This document shows, piece after piece, positions 50,072-60,671 of a stretch of DNA of 64,000 bases (position 1 is the first letter of the stretch; each line of letters begins with the position of its first letter). The translations under genes and the position numbers were made by a program. The notes beneath the pieces are model-generated. The model was not told the origin of the DNA and searched no databases. It was given only the letters and a program-made list of their open reading frames with translations. The stretch is from Xenorhabdus griffiniae. GTDB taxonomy: Bacteria > Pseudomonadota > Gammaproteobacteria > Enterobacterales > Enterobacteriaceae. The stretch spans positions 1,520,001 through 1,584,000 of the forward strand of contig NZ_CP147737.1 in assembly GCF_037265215.1 (NCBI RefSeq), in the 5' to 3' direction.

Positions 50072-51295
50072 TTATCCGCCAAGAAGATGTTGCAACAGTA
50101 CACCATTAAGCATTGCGCGTTTCGTTAGGGCGAATGCCCCAATTGCTGAACAGTGATTTAACTCAGAAATCACTATAGGAAGGTCTTCACGGAATGCTTT
50201 TAATACTTGGGTATTGATGCTGCTCTTGATGGTTGGCAACAATACCTGTTCTGCTTCAGTGATTTCTCCGGCAATCACCACCTTCTGAGGGTTAAACAGG
50301 TTAATCGCGATTGAGATAGCCTTGCCAAGGTAGAGCCCTACATGTCTGATGACTTCTGTGGCAAGGGGATCGCCCGCATTGGCTGCAAGGCAAATTGCAT
50401 GGATATTGCAATTATTCAAGGCAAGCTGACTTGGGAACCCTTGGCGTAATTGTTGTTGTACTTTAGTTTCGATTGCTGAATTGGCAGCGATAGTTTCCAG
50501 ACAACCAAAATTACCGCAATGGCAGCGTTCACCGAGAGGATCGATTTGAATATGGCCTATTTCACCCAGATTGCCGCGTTTGTTGAGCAAAATGTTGTTG
50601 TTAACAATGACACCAGCCCCTGTACCACGATGGACGCGTACCAGAATGGAATCTTCACAATCGCGTGTTGCCCCGAAATAATTTTCTGCCAATGCCAGGC
50701 TGCGAATATCATGACCAATAAAGCAGAAGGTGTTGAAATGTGTTTTGATATTCTTCACCAGAGGCCAGTTATCTACCTTAATATGTGGCATATAGCGGAT
50801 AATACCCAGTTCAGGATCAACCAGACCGGGAAGAATAACTGAAATTGCGATCAACTCACGGATCCGGCGTTGGTTTTTGTTGATGAAACTTTCAATGGCG
50901 TAAATAATTCGTTTCTCGACTTCCTGCTGACTATTTTCCCGTACAGGGTAATGTGCTTCCGCTAACGTCTTGCCACTCATATCGAACAGTGCCACAGTTG
51001 CATCATGGCGCCCAAGTCGGACTCCGATCGTATGGAAATGGCGTGTTTCGCTAATTATGGAGATTGCACGTCTTCCGCCAGTGGAAGCCTGATGTTCGAC
51101 TTCTTTTATCAGGCCACGCTCCAATAACTGACGAGTAATTTTAGTTACACTGGCAGGAGCAAGTTGGCTCTCTTCTGCAATTTGGATGCGTGATATTGGC
51201 CCATGCTGATCAATCAGCCGATAGACCACAGCACTATTTAGCTGTTTGACTAGATCAATATTACCAATTTGCTTCTGTGCGTTTTCGTTACTCAT
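50072..51295 (-). CDS. nagC: N-acetylglucosamine repressor NagC
   Basis: 407-residue ROK-family regulator that represses nag (and, in relatives, chitobiose) genes until GlcNAc-6-P binds. An N-terminal winged helix (about 15-75, with PISRIQIAEESQLAPASVTKITRQLLERGL) is followed by the sugar-kinase-like domain with the ROK signature and the zinc site CHCGNFGCLE. It lies 12 nt after nagA. E. coli nagD, normally next, is absent: the tRNA operon follows directly. Confidence 0.95.
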   Translation of the reverse strand: MSNENAQKQIGNIDLVKQLNSAVVYRLIDQHGPISRIQIAEESQLAPASVTKITRQLLERGLIKEVEHQASTGGRRAISIISETRHFHTIGVRLGRHDATVALFDMSGKTLAEAHYPVRENSQQEVEKRIIYAIESFINKNQRRIRELIAISVILPGLVDPELGIIRYMPHIKVDNWPLVKNIKTHFNTFCFIGHDIRSLALAENYFGATRDCEDSILVRVHRGTGAGVIVNNNILLNKRGNLGEIGHIQIDPLGERCHCGNFGCLETIAANSAIETKVQQQLRQGFPSQLALNNCNIHAICLAANAGDPLATEVIRHVGLYLGKAISIAINLFNPQKVVIAGEITEAEQVLLPTIKSSINTQVLKAFREDLPIVISELNHCSAIGAFALTKRAMLNGVLLQHLLGG

Positions 51296-51307
51296 CAGTC
51301 TTTATAC

Positions 51308-52465
51308 TCACGGTAGTTTGATTTCGTTTCCGTTAACAATGGTTTTGCAGATTTTGAAATCGTGAGTAAATGCGGTCAGGTTCGCTACCTTGCCGGATTC
51401 AATCGTACCGAGGTGTTTATCAATACCGATTGCGCGGGCTGGGTAAAGCGTTACCATTCGCAACGTTTCATCCAAAGCAATACCAACATGTTCCACACTA
51501 TTTTTGACACAATCAATCATTGTGATTGATGAGCCGCTCAGTGTGCCATTTTCATCAACACATAAACCATTTCGATAATATATTGTTTTATTAGCAAAGG
51601 TAAATTGATCCATGGCATCGGGAGCAAGCCCGGCAGGAGCGATGGCATCCGTTACCAAGATAAGTTTTTCATTTTTTAATCTCTTGGAATTGCGGACATT
51701 TGGCCATGATACATGCATTCCATCACAGATTATGCCGGCATAGACTTCTGGGGAATCATAAATGGCACTCACCAGCCCAGGCTGGCGGCCAGAAATTGCA
51801 GGCATGGCATTATATAAATGGGTAGAAAAAGTAATACCATGTTGGAAGCCATGACGAGCTTCTTCATAAGTCGCATTAGAATGGCCCGCAGAAACAGTAA
51901 TGCCGGCTTCGGCGAATTGCTGAATATATTGGCTTTCTACCATTTCAGGAGCGAGAGTGATTTTGGTAATTACATCAGCATTCTGGCATAGGTAATTAAC
52001 CATTTCAGGGGTGGGTTTGCGGATATAAGCTGTATTATGAGTTCCTTTTTTTATTGGATTAATATAAGGCCCTTCCAGATGCAGCCCTAGTGCCTGATGA
52101 GGATTTTTTTGTAGATAAGCGCGCATGACTTCAATGGCTTTTATCATTAATTCATCGGGGCTGGTGATGAGGGTAGGTAAAAAACTGGTACAACCGTAGA
52201 GCTGGTTGGTTTTCTGCATAGTATGCAGAGTTTCTTCTGAAAGATTTTCCAACCGTTCATTAAACTGGACTCCCCCACAACCATTCACTTGTAGGTCAAT
52301 AAATCCTGGTGCGAGATTTGCGCCATGTAAATTGTGTTTTTCTATCTCTTCTGGCAGCTCGTTTACCGGACAGACTTGTTTAATCAAACCATCTGCAATG
52401 ACAACTGCATGGTTATCGAGTCTGTCATATCCGGTATAAATAATGCCATTGGTTAACGCGTACAT
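51308..52465 (-). CDS. nagA: N-acetylglucosamine-6-phosphate deacetylase
   Basis: 385-residue amidohydrolase that converts GlcNAc-6-P to glucosamine-6-P and acetate, removing the NagC inducer. Landmarks are [24 protein letters not shown] with the metal-binding glutamate, the histidines in [13 protein letters not shown] and THLYNAM, and the catalytic aspartate in [10 protein letters not shown]. It lies between nagB and nagC. Confidence 0.97.
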   Translation of the reverse strand: MYALTNGIIYTGYDRLDNHAVVIADGLIKQVCPVNELPEEIEKHNLHGANLAPGFIDLQVNGCGGVQFNERLENLSEETLHTMQKTNQLYGCTSFLPTLITSPDELMIKAIEVMRAYLQKNPHQALGLHLEGPYINPIKKGTHNTAYIRKPTPEMVNYLCQNADVITKITLAPEMVESQYIQQFAEAGITVSAGHSNATYEEARHGFQHGITFSTHLYNAMPAISGRQPGLVSAIYDSPEVYAGIICDGMHVSWPNVRNSKRLKNEKLILVTDAIAPAGLAPDAMDQFTFANKTIYYRNGLCVDENGTLSGSSITMIDCVKNSVEHVGIALDETLRMVTLYPARAIGIDKHLGTIESGKVANLTAFTHDFKICKTIVNGNEIKLP

Positions 52466-52489
52466 TGATATCTTGACTCCTAAATCAGT

Positions 52490-53296
52490 TTAGCTGGCAA
52501 ATTCATTAACGATATCGGCCTCTAACTGGTGAAAATACTTCACTGTCTTTACCTTCAGTTCCATGGTGGCAGGTTCATCACAGACAATCAGTGATTTTGG
52601 ATGCATCTGGAGGCAACTGATAGTCCACATATGGTTGATATTCCCTTCTACCGCGGCTTGTAAGGCTTGCGCTTTATTCATTCCAGTTGCCAAAATCATA
52701 ATTTCTTCGGCATCCATTAAAGTTCCCACTCCAACAGTTAATGCATATTGGGGGACTTGTTTTATATCATGGTTGAAAAAACGGGAATTGGCAGTCCGCG
52801 TTTCAATGGTCAGTGTTTTAATTCGTGTGCGTGAAGAAAGAGAAGAGGCCGGTTCATTAAAGGCAATATGTCCATCATTACCAACACCTCCCATAAATAA
52901 ATGTATTTTGCCATAGGATTTGATTTTATTTTCGTAACGTTGGCACTCAATATCAATATCTTTCGCATTTCCATTTAACAAATTGATGTTCTCTTTGGGG
53001 ATATCAATGTGATTAAAGAAATTTTGATACATGAATGAGTGGTAGCTTTGAGGATGATCTTCTGGCAGGCCAACATATTCATCCATATTAAATGTCACAA
53101 CATGCTTGAAGCTCACTTTTCCGGCTTGATACAGGGAAATAAGTTCTTTGTAGGTTGCCAATGGGGTACTGCCTGTGGGAAGTCCGAGTACGAAAGGGCG
53201 CTCTGCAGTAGGATTGAACTCATTTATCTTGCTTACAATATAGTGAGCAGACCATCGGCCAACATCACTTGCCGTAGTTAGGGGGATAAGCCTCAT
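52490..53296 (-). CDS. nagB: Glucosamine-6-phosphate deaminase
   Basis: 268-residue allosteric enzyme that turns glucosamine-6-P into fructose-6-P and ammonia, feeding glycolysis. [15 protein letters not shown] binds the phosphate, the catalytic aspartate is in [10 protein letters not shown], and [14 protein letters not shown] carries the ring-opening histidine region. First gene of nagB-nagA-nagC and divergent from nagE across 372 bp. Confidence 0.97.
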   Translation of the reverse strand: MRLIPLTTASDVGRWSAHYIVSKINEFNPTAERPFVLGLPTGSTPLATYKELISLYQAGKVSFKHVVTFNMDEYVGLPEDHPQSYHSFMYQNFFNHIDIPKENINLLNGNAKDIDIECQRYENKIKSYGKIHLFMGGVGNDGHIAFNEPASSLSSRTRIKTLTIETRTANSRFFNHDIKQVPQYALTVGVGTLMDAEEIMILATGMNKAQALQAAVEGNINHMWTISCLQMHPKSLIVCDEPATMELKVKTVKYFHQLEADIVNEFAS

Positions 53297-53668
53297 GATT
53301 ACCTCTTAAAAAACATTCAATAAATTAATTATGAGAATTATGCACGATACACATGATTTTGAGATATCAAAGTGGTGCGTGATAGCAATGTGACAAGACG
53401 ACACGTGGCCCTTTCTCTAAGTGGGGTTTTGTCGCATCCAATGCAATATACATATTTTTCATAATAAAATAAGTTTTGCGTGATAGCTAGATTTTTGATT
53501 AAAAATTTATCAAATCAAGTGACTTTAATCACATATCAGACGGATTTAATTTGCGATGAAAAATATTTTTTTTAGACTAAAAACGTTTTAACAATAAATA
53601 CATAAGTGATGACATAACGTCATTAATTAACTAAAAGACTCCATTAGCAGAGCTTTAAGGGGGCATAA
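53297..53668. promoter_or_regulatory. Divergent nagB/nagE control region
   Basis: Holds both divergent promoters. A direct repeat TGCGTGATAGC occurs at 53376-53386 and 53477-53487 (101 bp apart), and an AT-rich TTTGCGATGAAAAAT lies near 53550-53564. In E. coli NagC loops DNA between operators in this interval. These matches do not fit the NagC consensus well, so they are only candidates. A strong CRP site is listed separately. Confidence 0.5.
53515..53536. promoter_or_regulatory. CRP-binding site
   Basis: AGTGACTTTAATCACA (53518-53533) matches the CRP consensus TGTGA-N6-TCACA at nine of ten core positions. It lies about 135 nt before nagE and 220 nt before nagB, consistent with cAMP-CRP activation of GlcNAc use in enterobacteria. 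Confidence 0.75.
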
Positions 53669-55699
53669 GTGAATATTCTGAGCTACTTACAACGAATTGG
53701 CCGGGCATTAATGGTGCCGGTGGCAACATTGCCCGCAGCGGCAATATTGGTTGGTGTAGGTTATTGGATTGATCCAACGGGATGGGGGGCTGATAATGAG
53801 TTGGCGGCACTGTTTATCACGTCAGGTACTTCCATTCTCAACAATATGGGAATGTTGTTTGCGATTGGGATAGCCTATGGAATGTCGAAAGATAAAGATG
53901 GCGCTGCTGCACTGTCAGGTCTTATCGGATTTATTGTTGTCATGCAACTATGTTCTCCGGCCGCGGTGGCAATGATTAAGGGGATTCCGATTGAGGAAGT
54001 CCCAAAAGCATTCGGTAAGATTAATAACCAATTTGTTGGGATTTTGGTGGGTGTCTTCTCTGCTGAGTTGTATAATCGTTACAGTAATGTGGAGCTACCA
54101 CAAGCACTGTCTTTCTTTAGTGGCCGTCGTTTAGTCCCTATCTTGAACTCTTTCCTGATGATTGTTGTGTCTTTTATTTTGATGTTTATTTGGCCAGTAG
54201 TTTATGGCTGGCTGGTAGCATTCGGTGAAAGCATCACCAATCTGGGTTCTGTTGGGGCGGGTTTGTATGCCTTCTTCAATCGTCTGTTGATACTGATTGG
54301 TTTGCACCATGCTCTGAATTCCGTATTTTGGTTTGATGTCGCTGGTATCAATGATATTCCTAACTTTCTTGGTGGACAGAAATCCATTGAAGCAGGCACT
54401 GCTGTCATGGGGATCACTGGTCGTTATCAGGCGGGTTTTTTCCCGATAATGATGTTCGGTTTGCCAGGGGCAGCATTAGCGATTTACCACTGTGCTCGTC
54501 CGGAGAATAGAGCCAAGGTTGCCGGTATTATGATGGCTGGGGCATTTGCGTCCTTCTTTGCTGGCGTAACTGAGCCACTTGAATTTTCGTTCATGTTTGT
54601 TGCACCAGTACTTTATGTGTTACATGCGGTCATGACTGGGATTTCGGTTTACATCGCGGCTACCATGCATTGGATTGCCGGTTTTGGCTTTAGTGCTGGG
54701 CTTGTCGATATGTTACTTTCCTCCCGTAACCCGTTGGCGGTTCATTGGTACATGTTGATCCCGCAGGGTTTGGTATTCTTCTGCCTTTATTATGTGGTTT
54801 TCCGTTTCACCATCAAAAAGTTTAATTTGATGACGCCGGGACGTGAGTTATCGGCCACGGATGAAACTGATGGTTATGATATCGATATGACGAAAAAAGA
54901 GAGTCATTCAGCGGGGAGTATTCATGAAATGGCTCATCAATACGTTGCTGCTGTTGGCGGTTCAGACAACTTGACGAGTGTTGACTCTTGTATTACTCGC
55001 TTACGTTTATCAGTGAACGATTCCAGCCTGGTCAATGAACAATTGGTAAAACATCTTGGTGCTACAGGTGTTATCCGCCTGAACAAGCAGAGTGTCCAGA
55101 TTATTATTGGTACACGTGCAGAATTGATATCCAGTATGATGAAAGAAATTCTGAAAAAAGGTTATGTTGCAGCGGCAAAAGTCACTCTCAAATCTGAGGC
55201 TGATGTTTTGGTGGAAAAAGAGGACAAACAAGCAGGTAAACCTATTTTGACTTTAATTGCTCCTGTCACAGGTGAATTGGTCAAATTGGAAGATGTTCCT
55301 GATGAAGCCTTTTCCAGCAAATTAGTCGGTGATGGGATTGCCATAAAACCCACATCGGATACTGTTTTTGCTCCTGTTGCGGGTAAGGTTGTGAAGATAT
55401 TTGATACCAACCATGCGGTATGTATTGAAACGGATAGCGGTATTGAGATCATTATTCATATCGGCATAGATACAGTCTCACTGAATGGCACAGGATTTGA
55501 GCGTTTGGTGGAAGAAGGAGAGCAAGTGAAAATAGGGCATCCTCTATTGAAGTTAGATCTTGATTACTTAAATGCACATGCCAAATCGATGGTCAGTCCT
55601 GTGATTATCAGCAATATTGATGATTATGCGGGCGTTAAAATTCTGACTAAAGGAAATGTAATCGCTAATAAGTCAGACTTATTTCAAGTAATGCAATAA
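53669..55699 (+). CDS. nagE: PTS N-acetylglucosamine transporter, EIICBA
   Basis: 676-residue PTS permease that imports and phosphorylates GlcNAc. Domain order is IIC (about 1-385, ten-helix membrane part with FGLPGAALAIYHCARPENRAK and GVTEPLEFSFMFVAPVLY), IIB (about 415-495, phosphorylation Cys441 in SVDSCITRLRL) and IIA (about 530-670, phospho-His597 in IIIHIGIDTVSLNGTGF). It starts with GTG behind AAGGGGG, and MNILSYLQRIGRALMVPVA matches the E. coli N-terminus. It supplies GlcNAc-6-P, the inducer of NagC. Confidence 0.97.
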   Translation: MNILSYLQRIGRALMVPVATLPAAAILVGVGYWIDPTGWGADNELAALFITSGTSILNNMGMLFAIGIAYGMSKDKDGAAALSGLIGFIVVMQLCSPAAVAMIKGIPIEEVPKAFGKINNQFVGILVGVFSAELYNRYSNVELPQALSFFSGRRLVPILNSFLMIVVSFILMFIWPVVYGWLVAFGESITNLGSVGAGLYAFFNRLLILIGLHHALNSVFWFDVAGINDIPNFLGGQKSIEAGTAVMGITGRYQAGFFPIMMFGLPGAALAIYHCARPENRAKVAGIMMAGAFASFFAGVTEPLEFSFMFVAPVLYVLHAVMTGISVYIAATMHWIAGFGFSAGLVDMLLSSRNPLAVHWYMLIPQGLVFFCLYYVVFRFTIKKFNLMTPGRELSATDETDGYDIDMTKKESHSAGSIHEMAHQYVAAVGGSDNLTSVDSCITRLRLSVNDSSLVNEQLVKHLGATGVIRLNKQSVQIIIGTRAELISSMMKEILKKGYVAAAKVTLKSEADVLVEKEDKQAGKPILTLIAPVTGELVKLEDVPDEAFSSKLVGDGIAIKPTSDTVFAPVAGKVVKIFDTNHAVCIETDSGIEIIIHIGIDTVSLNGTGFERLVEEGEQVKIGHPLLKLDLDYLNAHAKSMVSPVIISNIDDYAGVKILTKGNVIANKSDLFQVMQ

Positions 55700-55766
55700 G
55701 TGAATGCACATAATATTCTATGTCATAAAGAGTTAACAAACTGAGTTGAGACATAAATAAACAATT

Positions 55767-55798
55767 TCCCGGGAACATAGCTAATTATGTTTCTGGGA
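55767..55798 (+). terminator. Hairpin after nagE
   Basis: 13-bp stem (TCCCGGGAACATA with TATGTTTCTGGGA, two G-U pairs) and a 6-nt loop, about 70 nt after the nagE stop codon. No U-tract follows. Probably a 3'-end structure before the glnS promoter. Confidence 0.6.
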
Positions 55799-55942
55799 GT
55801 CGTCATCTGGGGTTATTCTCGCTTTTCCGCACTAACTTTATCCATTCCGCCATTTCCCACGAACAAAGTATTGTTTCTCGGTTCAGCTTATTAGATTATA
55901 GAGGGTTATGTTAAAGCGCTTTTTGCATTGAGGAAAAAAACG

Positions 55943-57610
55943 ATGAGTGAGGCAGATGCCCGCCCGACAAACTTTATTCGTCAGATTATTGACGAAGATC
56001 TGGCAACTGGTAAACATACATCCGTACATACCCGTTTCCCACCTGAACCTAACGGTTATCTGCATATCGGCCATGCCAAGTCGATCTGCCTGAATTTCGG
56101 CATCGCTCAAGACTATCAGGGACAATGCAACCTACGTTTTGACGATACAAACCCCGTCAAGGAAGATATCGAGTACGTTGAGTCGATTAAAACTGACGTT
56201 CAGTGGCTGGGATTCCAGTGGAGTGGGGATATTCGCTACTCTTCTGATTATTTTGATACCCTGTATCAATATGCCATTGAATTAATCAATAAAGGCCTGG
56301 CGTATGTCGATGAACTGAGTCCTGAAGAGATCCGTGAATATCGCGGTACTTTAAAAGAGCCAGGTAAAAACAGCCCGTATCGTGATCGCAGCGTAGAAGA
56401 AAACCTGGCTCTGTTTGAAAAAATGCGTGCCGGTGAATTTGCTGAAGGTAAGGCATGTTTACGTGCCAAAATTGATATGGCATCCCCGTTCATTGTTATG
56501 CGTGATCCGGTCATCTACCGTATCAAATTCGCAGAGCATCATCAGTCAGGTAATAAATGGTGCATCTATCCGATGTATGATTTTACGCACTGCATTTCCG
56601 ATGCGCTGGAAGGGATCACACATTCCATCTGTACGCTGGAATTCCAGGATAACCGCCGTTTGTACGATTGGGTATTGGATAACATTACGATTGATTGCCA
56701 TCCACGTCAGTACGAGTTTTCTCGCCTGAACCTGGAATATACGGTGATGTCCAAGCGTAAGCTTAACCAGTTGGTGACAGAAAAGATTGTTGATGGTTGG
56801 GATGATCCACGTATGCCAACTATCTCTGGATTGCGTCGTCGTGGTTATACTGCGGCTTCTATCCGTGAGTTCTGCCGCCGCATTGGTGTGACTAAACAGG
56901 ATAACAACGTTGAAATGGCGGCACTGGAATCCTGCATTCGTGATGATTTGAACGAAAATGCCCCACGCGCGATGGCGGTGCTTGATCCGGTGAAACTGGT
57001 GATTGAGAACATGCCAGAAGGTGAAGTCATTCTGACAATGCCTAACCATCCGAATAAGCCAGAAATGGGCAGCCGTGAAGTGCCGTTCAGCCGTGAACTG
57101 TATATTGACCGTGCGGATTTCCGCGAAGAAGCAAACCGCCAATATAAGCGTCTGGTTCTGGGCAAAGAAGTTCGTCTGCGCAATGCTTATGTGATTAAAG
57201 CAGAGCGGGTTGAGAAAGATGCAGAAGGTAATATCACTACGATTTATTGCCAATATGACGAGCAAACCCTGAACAAAGATCCTGCTGATGGTCGCAAGGT
57301 TAAGGGCGTCATTCATTGGGTCAGTGCTGCACACGGTGTAGCAGCGGACTTCTATCAGTATGACCGTCTGTTCAGCGTGGCAAATCCAGGGGCAGAAGAT
57401 GACTTCTTGTCTACTATCAATCCAGAATCGCTGGTGATCCGTAAAGGATTTGTCGAACCAGGGTTGGCAAATGCATTGCCAGAAACAACCTATCAGTTTG
57501 AGCGTGAAGGCTATTTTTGTGCTGATAGCCGCTTGTCAAGTGCGGAACATCTGGTCTTTAACCGTACGGTTGGTCTGCGTGATACTTGGGCGAAAATCTC
57601 ACAAGAGTAA
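55943..57610 (+). CDS. glnS: Glutaminyl-tRNA synthetase
   Basis: 555-residue class I synthetase. HIGH motif in [21 protein letters not shown] near residue 40, KMSKS-type [11 protein letters not shown] near residue 268, then two beta-barrel anticodon-binding domains. I start at ATG 55943 ([14 protein letters not shown]), the E. coli start; an ATG five codons upstream is also open. It charges the three Gln tRNAs encoded about 6 kb upstream. A strong terminator follows. Confidence 0.97.
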   Translation: MSEADARPTNFIRQIIDEDLATGKHTSVHTRFPPEPNGYLHIGHAKSICLNFGIAQDYQGQCNLRFDDTNPVKEDIEYVESIKTDVQWLGFQWSGDIRYSSDYFDTLYQYAIELINKGLAYVDELSPEEIREYRGTLKEPGKNSPYRDRSVEENLALFEKMRAGEFAEGKACLRAKIDMASPFIVMRDPVIYRIKFAEHHQSGNKWCIYPMYDFTHCISDALEGITHSICTLEFQDNRRLYDWVLDNITIDCHPRQYEFSRLNLEYTVMSKRKLNQLVTEKIVDGWDDPRMPTISGLRRRGYTAASIREFCRRIGVTKQDNNVEMAALESCIRDDLNENAPRAMAVLDPVKLVIENMPEGEVILTMPNHPNKPEMGSREVPFSRELYIDRADFREEANRQYKRLVLGKEVRLRNAYVIKAERVEKDAEGNITTIYCQYDEQTLNKDPADGRKVKGVIHWVSAAHGVAADFYQYDRLFSVANPGAEDDFLSTINPESLVIRKGFVEPGLANALPETTYQFEREGYFCADSRLSSAEHLVFNRTVGLRDTWAKISQE

Positions 57611-57642
57611 TCATCTCACTAAGATAATGTGACCTCGTACAC

Positions 57643-57673
57643 AAAAAAGCGTGATTATTTTCACGCTTTTTTT
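57643..57673 (+). terminator. glnS intrinsic terminator
   Basis: Stem AAAAAAGCGTGA / TCACGCTTTTTT with a 6-nt loop and a T tail, about 35 nt after the glnS stop. The A-rich upstream arm means it could also work on the minus strand. Confidence 0.92.
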
Positions 57674-57777
57674 GCCTGATAGCCTCGTAATGAAAATTAA
57701 CTCCTTCAGCTAAGATTAAAAATTGCCTTATAGTCCCATATTGTATAGGGTTATTGTCTGACCAAATTTGTACACTA

Positions 57778-57810
57778 TTTACCCAAAAATTTGCCCAAAA
57801 ATTTACCCAT
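57778..57810 (+). repeat. 12-bp tandem repeat in the chitobiase leader
   Basis: Three consecutive units: TTTACCCAAAAA, TTTGCCCAAAAA and a partial TTTACCCA, ending about 33 nt before the chitobiase start codon. Nearby candidate promoter boxes are TTGTCT and TATTTA (about 57753 and 57775) with a 16-nt spacer. The phased CCC/A5 pattern could be an operator array, a curved tract or a pairing site for a small RNA. Confidence 0.55.
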
Positions 57811-57842
57811 CGAAAAAATAATAAGTTCGGACGAGGTAATTT

Positions 57843-60530
57843 ATGAAACCCATTAAATTACGTACTTTGGCAGCATTCATCACGGCAGTTGGATTTATAG
57901 GCAACGCTCATACAGAAATAACACCGGCAATGTCATCACAGCAGATCGTAGATTTGCTGAGCCAGTTAAAAGTCAATTTCAACGTCATTGATAATCAGGC
58001 GGGTTCACATGGTACAGATTGTGCCATTCTTGGCGCTGATTCGGCGGCCTGTAATCGAGTCAATATCATCTTGAGCAATGGTGAGCAGGCAATCAACTCT
58101 TCTGATTGGGCGCTCTATTTTCACAGTATTCGCCAAATACTGAAACTGGATAATGATCAATATAAAATCACTCATGTTACGGGTGACTTACATAAACTGG
58201 AACCGACGAAAAAATTTACGGGCATCAAAGCCAATGAAAAGGTCGTGTTACCGATTATTGGTGAATATTGGCAAATTTACAGTACGGATTTTATGCCGCG
58301 TTGGTATGCGACTTCCGGTGATGCAAGGCCCAAGGTCTTGGTAAGTACCGATACGGAGAACATCAGCCAATTTTTATCCGATCTGGAAGGTGAACAGTGG
58401 AAACGAACCACCGCGGATAACAATATCCTGATGACACCTGAAAACCGCTTTGCAAAAAACCAACAGGTGGCAATAATCAGTGAAGATAAGCTGCGAGGAC
58501 AGATTATTCCGACACCGAAAGTCCTTTCCGTTCATTCCCAGGATGTGGATTTATCTCGTGGCGTGAAATTAGAGTTGGGCGGATTGAGTGGCGAATCTAT
58601 TAACGTGATCAAGGAGCATTTCAAAGCCCGTGATATTCCTTTAACGGATAACGGTTATCGAATAGCGACCCAGATCAACGCAAACCAATTTACCAAGTCC
58701 TGGAGAGTAAACGGTGCGTATTCATTGGAGATTACTACCAAAGGAACACAAATCGTCGCGTTTGATCAATCTGGCGTATTCTATGGTTTGCAGTCACTGT
58801 TTTCCTTACTTCCTGCCAATGGTATGCCAAAGATTGCGACATTGACGGCAAAAGATGCACCACGGTTTGAATATCGTGGGGTGTTCCTCGATGTTGGACG
58901 AAATTTTCATAGTAAAGAAGCTGTCCTGCGCCTGCTTGATCAAATGTCCCGCTATAAACTGAACAAATTCCATTTCCATCTAAGTGACGATGAAGGCTGG
59001 CGTTTGGAGATCCCTGGTTTACCGGAATTGACAGAAATCGGTAGTCAACGCTGTCATGATCTGAGTGAGACTCAATGCTTATTGCCGCAGTTGGGATCAG
59101 GCCCAGATAGCCACAACATGGGAAGTGGTTATTTTAGCCGTCAGGATTACATTGATATTTTGCATTATGCCAAAGCCCGCCAGATAGAAGTGATCCCAGA
59201 AATTGATATCCCCGCCCATGCTCGTGCCGCAGTGATGTCGATGGAAGCGCGCTATAAGCGGCTTATGGCACAGGGCAAAGAGCAGGAAGCCAATGAATAT
59301 CGTCTGCTTGATCCGACAGATACCTCGAATACAACCTCAGTGCAGTTCTATGATCGTCACAGTTATCTTAACCCGTGTATGGACTCTTCAAAACGGTTTG
59401 TCGATAAAGTAATTAGCGAAGTTGTTGCCATGCATAAAGCGGCCGGTCTGCCGTTGAATACATGGCATTTTGGTGGGGATGAGGCAAAAAATATTCGTTT
59501 GGGTGCTGGATATCAGGATAGAGATGGACCGATTGTGCCAGATAAGGGGATTATCAACCAGAAAATTGAAGACAAGCCGTGGGCAAAATCTCAGGCTTGT
59601 CAGAAGATGATAGCGCAAGGCGTCATTAAAGATGTTGATGAACTTGCCAGTTATTTTGCCATTGAAGTCAGCAAAATCGTCAATGCCCACGGTATCAGCA
59701 CCATGCAGGCATGGCAGGATGGCCTAAAATATGCCAAATCGGCAAAAGATTTCGCGACTCAATATGTAGCAGTGAACTTCTGGGATACCCTATATTGGGG
59801 AGGCTACGATTCTGCCAATGACTGGGCGAATAAGGGTTATCGGGTTGTTGTTTCCAGTCCTGATTATGTTTATCTGGATATGCCATATGAAGTTCATCCG
59901 AAAGAGCGGGGCTACTATTGGGCAACTCGCTTTAATGATGAGGCGAAAATTTTCAGCTTTGCCCCGAACAATATGCCACAAAATGCTGAGACTTCGGTGG
60001 ATCGTGATGGCTATCACTTTAATACCCATAGTAATAAACGCTGGCCGGGAGCTTATGGCATATCGGGGCAATCATGGAGTGAAACCGTGCGTACCGATGA
60101 ACAAATGGAATATATGATCTATCCACGCTTATTGCCGCTGGCGGAACGGGCATGGCACCAAGCTGAATGGGAGCAGAATTATCAGCAGGGCAGGGAATAT
60201 AAAGGTGGAATAACGCATTATGTTGAGATTGCTCTCTTGCAACAAGATTGGGAACGCTTTGCCAATCTGATAGGACAGCGTGAGCTGGCTAAGCTGGATA
60301 GCGCCAAAATCACATATCGTTTGCCAGTGCCAGGCGGCAGAATTGTTTCTGGAACACTAGAAGCGAATATCGCATTACCAGGGGTGGTTATCCAATACTC
60401 ATTGGATAATGGAAAAACATGGCAGGATTATAATGACAGACAGCGGCCTCATGTCAGCGGCAATGTGAAAATTCGTTCTGCCAATACTGATAGAAGCCGT
60501 TTTAGCCGTATAGATGAAGTTAAACTCTAA
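57843..60530 (+). CDS. chb: Secreted chitobiase (GH20 beta-N-acetylhexosaminidase)
   Basis: 895-residue enzyme that splits chitobiose and longer chitin oligomers to GlcNAc. A signal peptide MKPIKLRTLAAFITAVGFIG ending near NAHTE directs export. The four-domain Serratia-type layout is visible: N-terminal carbohydrate-binding-like domain (about 30-190), a second alpha/beta domain (about 210-335), the GH20 TIM barrel from FEYRGVFLDVGRNFHSKEAV, and a C-terminal immunoglobulin-like domain (about 815-895). The catalytic pair Asp546-Glu547 is in WHFGGDEAKN. It lies between glnS and fur, where E. coli has chiP-chiQ. With NagE, NagA and NagB it completes a chitobiose-to-fructose-6-P route. Confidence 0.95.
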   Translation: MKPIKLRTLAAFITAVGFIGNAHTEITPAMSSQQIVDLLSQLKVNFNVIDNQAGSHGTDCAILGADSAACNRVNIILSNGEQAINSSDWALYFHSIRQILKLDNDQYKITHVTGDLHKLEPTKKFTGIKANEKVVLPIIGEYWQIYSTDFMPRWYATSGDARPKVLVSTDTENISQFLSDLEGEQWKRTTADNNILMTPENRFAKNQQVAIISEDKLRGQIIPTPKVLSVHSQDVDLSRGVKLELGGLSGESINVIKEHFKARDIPLTDNGYRIATQINANQFTKSWRVNGAYSLEITTKGTQIVAFDQSGVFYGLQSLFSLLPANGMPKIATLTAKDAPRFEYRGVFLDVGRNFHSKEAVLRLLDQMSRYKLNKFHFHLSDDEGWRLEIPGLPELTEIGSQRCHDLSETQCLLPQLGSGPDSHNMGSGYFSRQDYIDILHYAKARQIEVIPEIDIPAHARAAVMSMEARYKRLMAQGKEQEANEYRLLDPTDTSNTTSVQFYDRHSYLNPCMDSSKRFVDKVISEVVAMHKAAGLPLNTWHFGGDEAKNIRLGAGYQDRDGPIVPDKGIINQKIEDKPWAKSQACQKMIAQGVIKDVDELASYFAIEVSKIVNAHGISTMQAWQDGLKYAKSAKDFATQYVAVNFWDTLYWGGYDSANDWANKGYRVVVSSPDYVYLDMPYEVHPKERGYYWATRFNDEAKIFSFAPNNMPQNAETSVDRDGYHFNTHSNKRWPGAYGISGQSWSETVRTDEQMEYMIYPRLLPLAERAWHQAEWEQNYQQGREYKGGITHYVEIALLQQDWERFANLIGQRELAKLDSAKITYRLPVPGGRIVSGTLEANIALPGVVIQYSLDNGKTWQDYNDRQRPHVSGNVKIRSANTDRSRFSRIDEVKL

Positions 60531-60565
60531 CAGTTGCCTGGAGAAATGAGGGCAATAAATTGATA

Positions 60566-60609
60566 AAGCAACCTGCCGATTAATTATCAAGTTAATCGGC
60601 AGGTTGCTT
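60566..60609. terminator. 18-bp perfect hairpin between chb and fur
   Basis: AAGCAACCTGCCGATTAA pairs perfectly with TTAATCGGCAGGTTGCTT across an 8-nt loop, between two convergent genes. Tails are ATTTAGG on the plus strand and TATCAATTTATT on the minus strand, so it is a likely bidirectional terminator despite weak U-tracts. Confidence 0.8.
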
Positions 60610-60671
60610 ATTTAGGTGAATAAATTGCAGAAGCAAATGGTTGCAATTATTTCATTGTCAGCGCTTGTTTA

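Noticed and set aside
56546..57334. 262-codon minus-strand frame inside glnS
   Set aside because: Antisense shadow of a highly conserved gene; histidine/phenylalanine-rich composition reflects the reversed codons of glnS.
57450..57632. Open frame overlapping the glnS 3' end
   Set aside because: Out-of-frame shadow of glnS; no start signal.
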